Shown piece after piece: positions 1-4,127 of a stretch of 6,951 bases of DNA. This stretch comes from Bacteroidota bacterium (GTDB lineage Bacteria; Bacteroidota; Bacteroidia; 2-12-FULL-35-15), in assembly GCA_021413595.1 (NCBI GenBank), contig JAIOQD010000066.1, positions 1 to 6,951 on the forward strand. The letters run 5' to 3'. Each line of letters opens with the position of its first letter. Position 1 is the stretch's first letter. The position numbers and the translations under genes were made by a program. The notes under the pieces are model-generated. The model saw only the letters and a program-made list of their open reading frames with translations. It made no database searches and was not told the DNA's origin.

Positions 1-1862
1 ATAAAATTAACTTCAGCCGAATTACTCAACAACAGCGAATCAGAAGAGATCACTTCAATTCCTTTATTGGATAAATAATTGGCGATCTCACTGCCATCGG
101 TATTCTTACGCACCAATATAGCAATGTCCCTAAGCTGAAAATTTTGTATCAACAAATCCTGAATGATACAATAAGTGCGTTCTAAATTCTGCTCCCGCAA
201 GCCTGTGGTGAGCGGAGTCGAACCATCTTCTTTTTCAGCATCCAAAAACTCAACCTGAACAAATCCGCCACTATTTTCAGGGTTAAAGCCCTGTTCTAAT
301 GTTTCATAAATACTTTTAAATTTTTCATTTAATTTATTGGAAAGCGTTCTGAAAATAGCATTGTTGAATTCTATGATCTCTCGTTTACTGCGATAATTTT
401 TATCCAACACTTGTGGATTATGATTTCGCTTTAAGGCCTGTTCGCGTTCTAACACCAAAGGATTATTATTGTGTGCAAACACTTCGGGCAACAGAGCAAA
501 CTGTTCCACTTCACCTCCGCGCCAACGATAAATAGCTTGTTTGCCATCACCTACAAGCATTGTAAAATGTCCGCTTGCCAGCGAATTATCAATTAATGGC
601 AACAGATTTTGAAATTGTAAAACAGATGTATCCTGAAATTCATCGATCAGATAATTATTATACCGCTCTCCCAAACGCTCATAAATAAAAGGGATTGGTT
701 CATTCAATACGATCTTCGCAATTAATTTATTGAATTCCGAAATGTGTAAAATATTGTTTTGAGCTTTATACTCATTCAAAAGTTTTTCAATTTCATTCAA
801 TACCGCTAACGAATAAATAGTAGTATTTATTAACCTGAATAATGTTACTTCTTGTAAATTGTTTTGAATGAAAACTAAACCTTTATTATACAATTTAGTT
901 AATGTATCTTTAATAGCATCAATCCCTGCTTTGTCAGATACTGTAGCTTTACCGGCATACCAACTATCCGAATCAATATTTTTTTGAATAGTAGCAGAGG
1001 GTGTTAATTTATCAAAACGTGACTCAGCCAGATAAGTAAAATATTTGCCTATTCCATTTGCTCCACCGGCAAATTTATCATGGTCAATACCCGAATCATC
1101 AATACATTTTAATCCTTCTTTTCCACAACCGTTTATAAACACTTCAAATTTTTTGATCTCTGCCTGTATGGTATCTTTTATTTTAAAAAAATCACTAACG
1201 CTTAATTGCCTTAGTTTTTCTATATGTACAGCACCATCTTCGGTCAACAGGTTTTTAGCAAAATATTTCAGATCATTTTCAATGTGCCAGCTTTTTTCAT
1301 CATCGGTTTTACTTTCAGTAAATTCTACTAAAGCCTTTGTCAACGTTTCATCCGTTCCTATTTGCGCTATTAATAAGTCGATCGCTTGCGTCAGCAGTTT
1401 ATCATCGTCCATTTCCAACTCAAAACTCATTGGTATTTTAAGATCGAATGCAAAGGTGCGTACTATCTTATGTACAAAACTGTCGATGGTCCCGATGGCA
1501 AAATCAGAATAATTATGTAACACCTCCGTAAGCACATTGTTGGCTCGTTTTCGAATGATGGTATCGTCCACCTGTTGGCGGAAATTTAATTTTTTATGCT
1601 TTTTTAATTCGGCAAGTAATGTTTTTGTGCCTCCCGAAAGTTGGGTATAATCATCCTGAGAAAGCTCTTTCAAGGCTTTGATGATCCGCTCTTTCATTTC
1701 AGATGCAGCCTTATTGGTGAAGGTAACCGCTAAAATATGACGATATGCTTTGGGAGGATTGGACTCATCGTTCAATGCCAAGGCAAGGTACTCTTTCACC
1801 AATGTGAATGTTTTTCCTGATCCGGCTGATGACTTATATATGGTAAAGTTTTTATCTGACAT
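1..1862 (-). CDS. UvrD/RecB/AddA-like ATP-dependent DNA helicase, N-terminal part (3' end outside window)
   Basis: Superfamily 1A helicase of the RecB/AddA type, which unwinds DNA ends for double-strand break repair in the cytoplasm. I translated the minus strand from ATG 1862-1860; 620 codons are open to the window edge. Visible motifs are Walker A SSAGSGKT (residues 11-18), motif Ia AVTFTNKAASEMKERI (45-60), GTIDSF (124-129), Walker B DEFQDTS (407-413), motif III GDGKQAIYRWRGG (438-450), NYRS (489-492) and ILVRKN near 585. The start fits because RecB-like members begin just before Walker A and no in-frame ATG is seen in the few dozen bases upstream. There is no Shine-Dalgarno sequence and no clear promoter. 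Family members are usually about 1000-1200 residues and often carry a C-terminal PD-(D/E)XK nuclease domain, which would lie off the window. No AddB-like partner is visible upstream. Family is certain; assignment as AddA, RecB or a solo Bacteroidota relative is open, so no symbol is given. Confidence 0.95.
   Translation of the reverse strand, partial: MSDKNFTIYKSSAGSGKTFTLVKEYLALALNDESNPPKAYRHILAVTFTNKAASEMKERIIKALKELSQDDYTQLSGGTKTLLAELKKHKKLNFRQQVDDTIIRKRANNVLTEVLHNYSDFAIGTIDSFVHKIVRTFAFDLKIPMSFELEMDDDKLLTQAIDLLIAQIGTDETLTKALVEFTESKTDDEKSWHIENDLKYFAKNLLTEDGAVHIEKLRQLSVSDFFKIKDTIQAEIKKFEVFINGCGKEGLKCIDDSGIDHDKFAGGANGIGKYFTYLAESRFDKLTPSATIQKNIDSDSWYAGKATVSDKAGIDAIKDTLTKLYNKGLVFIQNNLQEVTLFRLINTTIYSLAVLNEIEKLLNEYKAQNNILHISEFNKLIAKIVLNEPIPFIYERLGERYNNYLIDEFQDTSVLQFQNLLPLIDNSLASGHFTMLVGDGKQAIYRWRGGEVEQFALLPEVFAHNNNPLVLEREQALKRNHNPQVLDKNYRSKREIIEFNNAIFRTLSNKLNEKFKSIYETLEQGFNPENSGGFVQVEFLDAEKEDGSTPLTTGLREQNLERTYCIIQDLLIQNFQLRDIAILVRKNTDGSEIANYLSNKGIEVISSDSLLLSNSAEVNF
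201..227. repeat. Dispersed-repeat-like element embedded in the helicase coding sequence
   Basis: On the minus strand this reads GGTTCGACTCCGCTCACC (224-207), flanked so that TGGT (206-209) and ACCA (222-225) can pair around a 12-base centre. The core TTCGACTnCGCTC with short complementary arms is, from memory, a dispersed intergenic repeat seen in many Bacteroidota and other bacterial genomes. Here it is translated in frame as residues 547-554 (GSTPLTTG), in what looks like a variable linker between conserved helicase motifs. It is G+C-rich compared with its surroundings. Recognition as a repeat family cannot be proved from one copy. Confidence 0.5.
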
Positions 1863-1954
1863 TTTAATATGATAGTTGAAATTTTCGGAATTGATTCTTT
1901 AATAAATAGAATTATTTTCCCTTGTTTAAAGAAGAATAAAAATTAAAATTCATT

Positions 1955-2044
1955 TGGGCGTTCCAATTCTAAAAAAAGAATTGGCGGGCTTTCTGCTTCA
2001 ATCTTTTCTAAACAGAAAAGGATTTACGCTGCAATCCCTAACGC
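1955..2044. repeat. Structured intergenic repeat-like element (about 90 bp, nested hairpins)
   Basis: The ends pair: GCGTT (1958-1962) with AACGC (2040-2044). Inside are two hairpins. Hairpin 1 is CCAATTCT (1963-1970), loop of six A, AGAATTGG (1977-1984). Hairpin 2 is CTTTTCT (2003-2009), loop AAAC, AGAAAAG (2014-2020), extendable by AAT/ATT with one bulged G. Each half also ends in a related string, CTGCTTCAATC (1993-2003) and CGCTGCAATCC (2027-2037). GGATT (2020-2024) could instead pair with AATCC (2033-2037). The order GGGCGTT, CGGGCTTTC, CAATCTTTT, AAAAGGATT, CAATCCCTAACGC matches my recollection of a dispersed intergenic element in Bacteroidota genomes. Its function is unknown to me; it may be a mobile palindromic repeat or a structured RNA. 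Confidence 0.55.
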
Positions 2045-2123
2045 AACAATAACTATTCTTGAGGATTTTAAAATTACACATTTTTTTAGTTTTACTATTG
2101 TCATTCCTAATCAAAATAAGAAA

Positions 2124-2172
2124 ACGAATTTACGAATTACTTGTTTTTTGCACTTCCGTTTCGTAAATTCGT
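2124..2172. promoter_or_regulatory. 13-bp perfect inverted repeat upstream of the S8 peptidase
   Basis: ACGAATTTACGAA (2124-2136) and TTCGTAAATTCGT (2160-2172) are exact reverse complements separated by 23 bases. The spacer holds TTTTTTG (2144-2150), which agrees only with the TTTG half of a Bacteroidota -7 box and has no spaced TTG upstream, so the promoter itself is uncertain. A further TTCGTAA lies at 2184-2190, just before the ATG at 2199. The arrangement fits an operator for a dimeric regulator or a leader hairpin. It also argues that this DNA is not coding. Confidence 0.45.
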
Positions 2173-2198
2173 ACTGTTACTTATTCGTAACCATAGCT

Positions 2199-3893
2199 AT
2201 GAAAACAATTATTACCTTTTTTAGTATTATGTTAATTTTCTCCGGGCATTTTTTGTATGCCCAGGAAACCAATATTGTACCGGGCAATCTTTTGGTTATG
2301 GTTAATTCAGAAGCTGCGGCCATAAAGCTTTCCCACGATCTACAATTTGTTAGTGGACTTAAAACGGACTTTAAAGTGAAGCGCCTTCTTTCAAGATCAA
2401 TGCATATTTATTTGTTTGATTTCAACTCGGCCTCTATTAATAATGCTGAAATGCTTAATGCTGTGAGGCGTAGTACTTTAGTAAAAATTGCGCAATTTAA
2501 TCACACGTTCACAGAACGTGCCACCCCTAACGATCCTCAGTTTGGGCTGATGTGGGACATGAAAAACACCGGACAAAGTGGTGGTACGCCTTTGGCAGAT
2601 ATTCAGGCAACAGAAGCCTGGGACATTACTACCGGTGGATTAACCGCTCAAGGTGATACAATTGTGGTTGCTGTTATTGATGGTGGGTTTGATCTGAATC
2701 AACAAGATTTAAATTTCTGGAAAAACCGTGATGAGATACCCAACAACAGTATTGATGACGATAACAATGGCTATATAGATGATTATGATGGATGGAACGG
2801 TTCTAACGCCACAGACAACTTTTCAGTTGCAAGCCACGGAACACACGTATCAGGAACTGTTGGCGCCAAGGGTAATAATGGAATTGGGGTAACGGGCGTA
2901 AATTGGAATGTTAAAGTAATGCCAGTATCCTATGGTTCATCCGGTGGAGGCTTTGAAGCAAATGTGGTGTCATCTTATGCTTTTGTGATGGATCAGCGAA
3001 GGGAATACAACGAAACCAATGGTGCAAAAGGTGCTTTTGTGGTTTCAACAAACTCTTCTTTTGGTGTTAATAATGGTCAACCAACTGCCTATCCCCTTTG
3101 GTGTGCAATGTATGATTCCCTAGGTGCTGTGGGTATTTTAAGTGCAGGAGCAACTGCTAATGCGAATTTTAACGTTGATGTAACAGGCGATATCCCAACA
3201 GCTTGTGAAAGCGATTGGCTTGTTACAGTTACCAACACCACTAATACCGATTCAAAAAACAGCAGTTGCGGATACGGTGCCACCACTATTGATCTGGGGG
3301 CTCCCGGTACAAGCATTACCTCCACTTACCCTTCCAATTCTTATTCATCCATTTCGGGAACATCAATGGCTACGCCACACGTAGCTGGTGCCATAGCCTT
3401 AATGTATTCGGTTTTTTGCCCACAATTTATTGCCAATTACAAAGCTGATCCTGCAGGTATAGCACTGATGGTTAAGGATTCCTTGTTAGGCGCGGTGGAT
3501 GTGATCGCATCTATGAGTTCAGGAATTACGGCTACCGGTGGGCGGTTGAATTTATTTAAAGCCGTAAAATCAATTCAAAACTATTGTTCATTTGTTTCTG
3601 TTGGAATTATAGACCCATCAGATGATTCTTTTGAAATTACAAACATTTACCCAAACCCGACCACCAAAACACTAAATATTGTTTACAATAGCTCTCAGTT
3701 TCCGGGTAACCTAATATCTATTGGACTTGTTAATGTTTTAGGCCAGGAAGTAAAAAACATTAAAATGGAAAGCAACACCAAAGGGATACAGCATATTAGT
3801 ATGGATCTTAATGCAATAGAAAAGGGGATTTATTTTGTCAGGATCAATGGCAACAATAAAAAATCTAATACTGTTAAGGTTGTTGTTTATTAG
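2199..3893 (+). CDS. Secreted subtilisin-like (S8) serine peptidase with T9SS sorting domain
   Basis: A 564-residue secreted endopeptidase. An in-frame TTG at 2148 is possible, but starting at ATG 2199 puts a Sec signal peptide exactly at the N-terminus (MKTIITFFSIML..., cleavage likely after A21, LYA/QE) and frees the upstream inverted repeat. Residues about 22-105 look like an I9-type propeptide that would act as chaperone and inhibitor. The mature domain starts near PNDPQF (110-115). The catalytic triad is D161 (AVIDGG), H213 (SHGTHVSG) and S389 (GTSMATPHVAG). An acidic loop at 186-197 (DDDNNGYIDDYD) is typical of this subtilase group and may bind calcium. The oxyanion position reads SAGA (A318) rather than the usual AGN. 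Residues about 478-564 form a T9SS type A C-terminal domain with YPNP (484-487) and GIYFVRI near the end, predicting export across the outer membrane and surface attachment or release. The substrate is unknown. Transcription is probably independent of the downstream gene. Confidence 0.95.
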   Translation: MKTIITFFSIMLIFSGHFLYAQETNIVPGNLLVMVNSEAAAIKLSHDLQFVSGLKTDFKVKRLLSRSMHIYLFDFNSASINNAEMLNAVRRSTLVKIAQFNHTFTERATPNDPQFGLMWDMKNTGQSGGTPLADIQATEAWDITTGGLTAQGDTIVVAVIDGGFDLNQQDLNFWKNRDEIPNNSIDDDNNGYIDDYDGWNGSNATDNFSVASHGTHVSGTVGAKGNNGIGVTGVNWNVKVMPVSYGSSGGGFEANVVSSYAFVMDQRREYNETNGAKGAFVVSTNSSFGVNNGQPTAYPLWCAMYDSLGAVGILSAGATANANFNVDVTGDIPTACESDWLVTVTNTTNTDSKNSSCGYGATTIDLGAPGTSITSTYPSNSYSSISGTSMATPHVAGAIALMYSVFCPQFIANYKADPAGIALMVKDSLLGAVDVIASMSSGITATGGRLNLFKAVKSIQNYCSFVSVGIIDPSDDSFEITNIYPNPTTKTLNIVYNSSQFPGNLISIGLVNVLGQEVKNIKMESNTKGIQHISMDLNAIEKGIYFVRINGNNKKSNTVKVVVY

Positions 3894-3948
3894 TACCCCA
3901 AAAATCAAGGACTAAAAAAAACCTGCTTTTACCCTGATATACAACTCA

Positions 3949-3971
3949 AAACAAATTTTGAACATTTGTTT
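3949..3971 (+). terminator. Weak A/T-rich hairpin after the peptidase gene
   Basis: AAACAAAT (3949-3956) and ATTTGTTT (3964-3971) are exact reverse complements around a 7-base loop, 56 bp past the peptidase stop. The stem has only one G-C pair and no T-run follows, so termination here is doubtful. It is listed because it is the only hairpin I see in this half of the gap. Confidence 0.2.
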
Positions 3972-4051
3972 CATACCTCATAACATTCAGAACACAGCAA
4001 ACCAACTTTTCAAACCGCTGCATTTCAGCTACTTATCCATTTTTGTCGCGT

Positions 4052-4075
4052 TTTTTTTCGTTGAAACGAAAAAAA
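4052..4075. promoter_or_regulatory. 11-bp palindrome centred on the -33 element
   Basis: TTTTTTTCGTT (4052-4062) and AACGAAAAAAA (4065-4075) are perfect reverse complements with a 2-base centre. The -33 TTG (4061-4063) of the adjacent promoter sits at the centre, which is where an operator would block or recruit RNA polymerase. The T- and A-tracts alone make bent DNA likely, so a structural role is an alternative. The TTCGT/ACGAA core is shared with the inverted repeat ahead of the peptidase gene. Confidence 0.4.
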
Positions 4076-4088
4076 TGTCGTACTTTTG
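4061..4088 (+). promoter_or_regulatory. Bacteroidota-type promoter (TTG -N17- TACTTTTG) for the modular surface protein gene
   Basis: TTG at 4061-4063 and TACTTTTG at 4081-4088 match the Bacteroidota primary-sigma consensus TTG / TAnnTTTG, with a 17-bp spacer inside the accepted 17-23 range. The predicted transcription start near 4093-4096 gives a leader of about 35 bases, A-rich and without a Shine-Dalgarno sequence, before the ATG at 4128. The -7 box overlaps the in-frame TTG at 4086, so translation cannot begin there if this promoter is used. Confidence 0.75.
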
Positions 4089-4127
4089 TCCCTCTTTACA
4101 AAACCCAAAACTAAAAAAGCAATAAAA

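Larger units (their letters stand above)
1863..2198. other. Divergent intergenic region between helicase and peptidase genes
   Basis: This 336-bp A+T-rich spacer separates two divergently transcribed genes, so both 5' control regions should lie here. It contains the structured repeat-like element at 1955-2044 and the 13-bp inverted repeat at 2124-2172. I find no TAnnTTTG box paired with an upstream TTG at 17-23 bp on either strand. TACTATTG (2093-2100, plus) has one mismatch to the -7 box but lacks a suitably spaced TTG. I see no convincing small gene or tRNA. Confidence 0.7.

Noticed and set aside
1045..1512. 155-codon open frame on the plus strand, antisense to the helicase
   Set aside because: The minus strand here carries the continuous helicase frame with conserved motifs (GTIDSF at 124-129). 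The plus-strand product is Ser/Phe-rich with no recognisable domain, as expected for an antisense shadow.
2093..2100. TACTATTG as a -7 box for the peptidase gene
   Set aside because: One mismatch to TAnnTTTG, and the nearest upstream TTG (2059-2061) is 31 bp away, outside the 17-23 bp range.
2148..2198. TTG start at 2148 giving a 17-residue N-terminal extension of the peptidase
   Set aside because: It would bury the signal peptide behind extra residues and make the 13-bp inverted repeat partly coding. ATG 2199 places the signal peptide at the N-terminus.
3089..3325. 78-codon minus-strand open frame within the peptidase gene
   Set aside because: It lies opposite the conserved catalytic domain and shows no domain or start-site signal.
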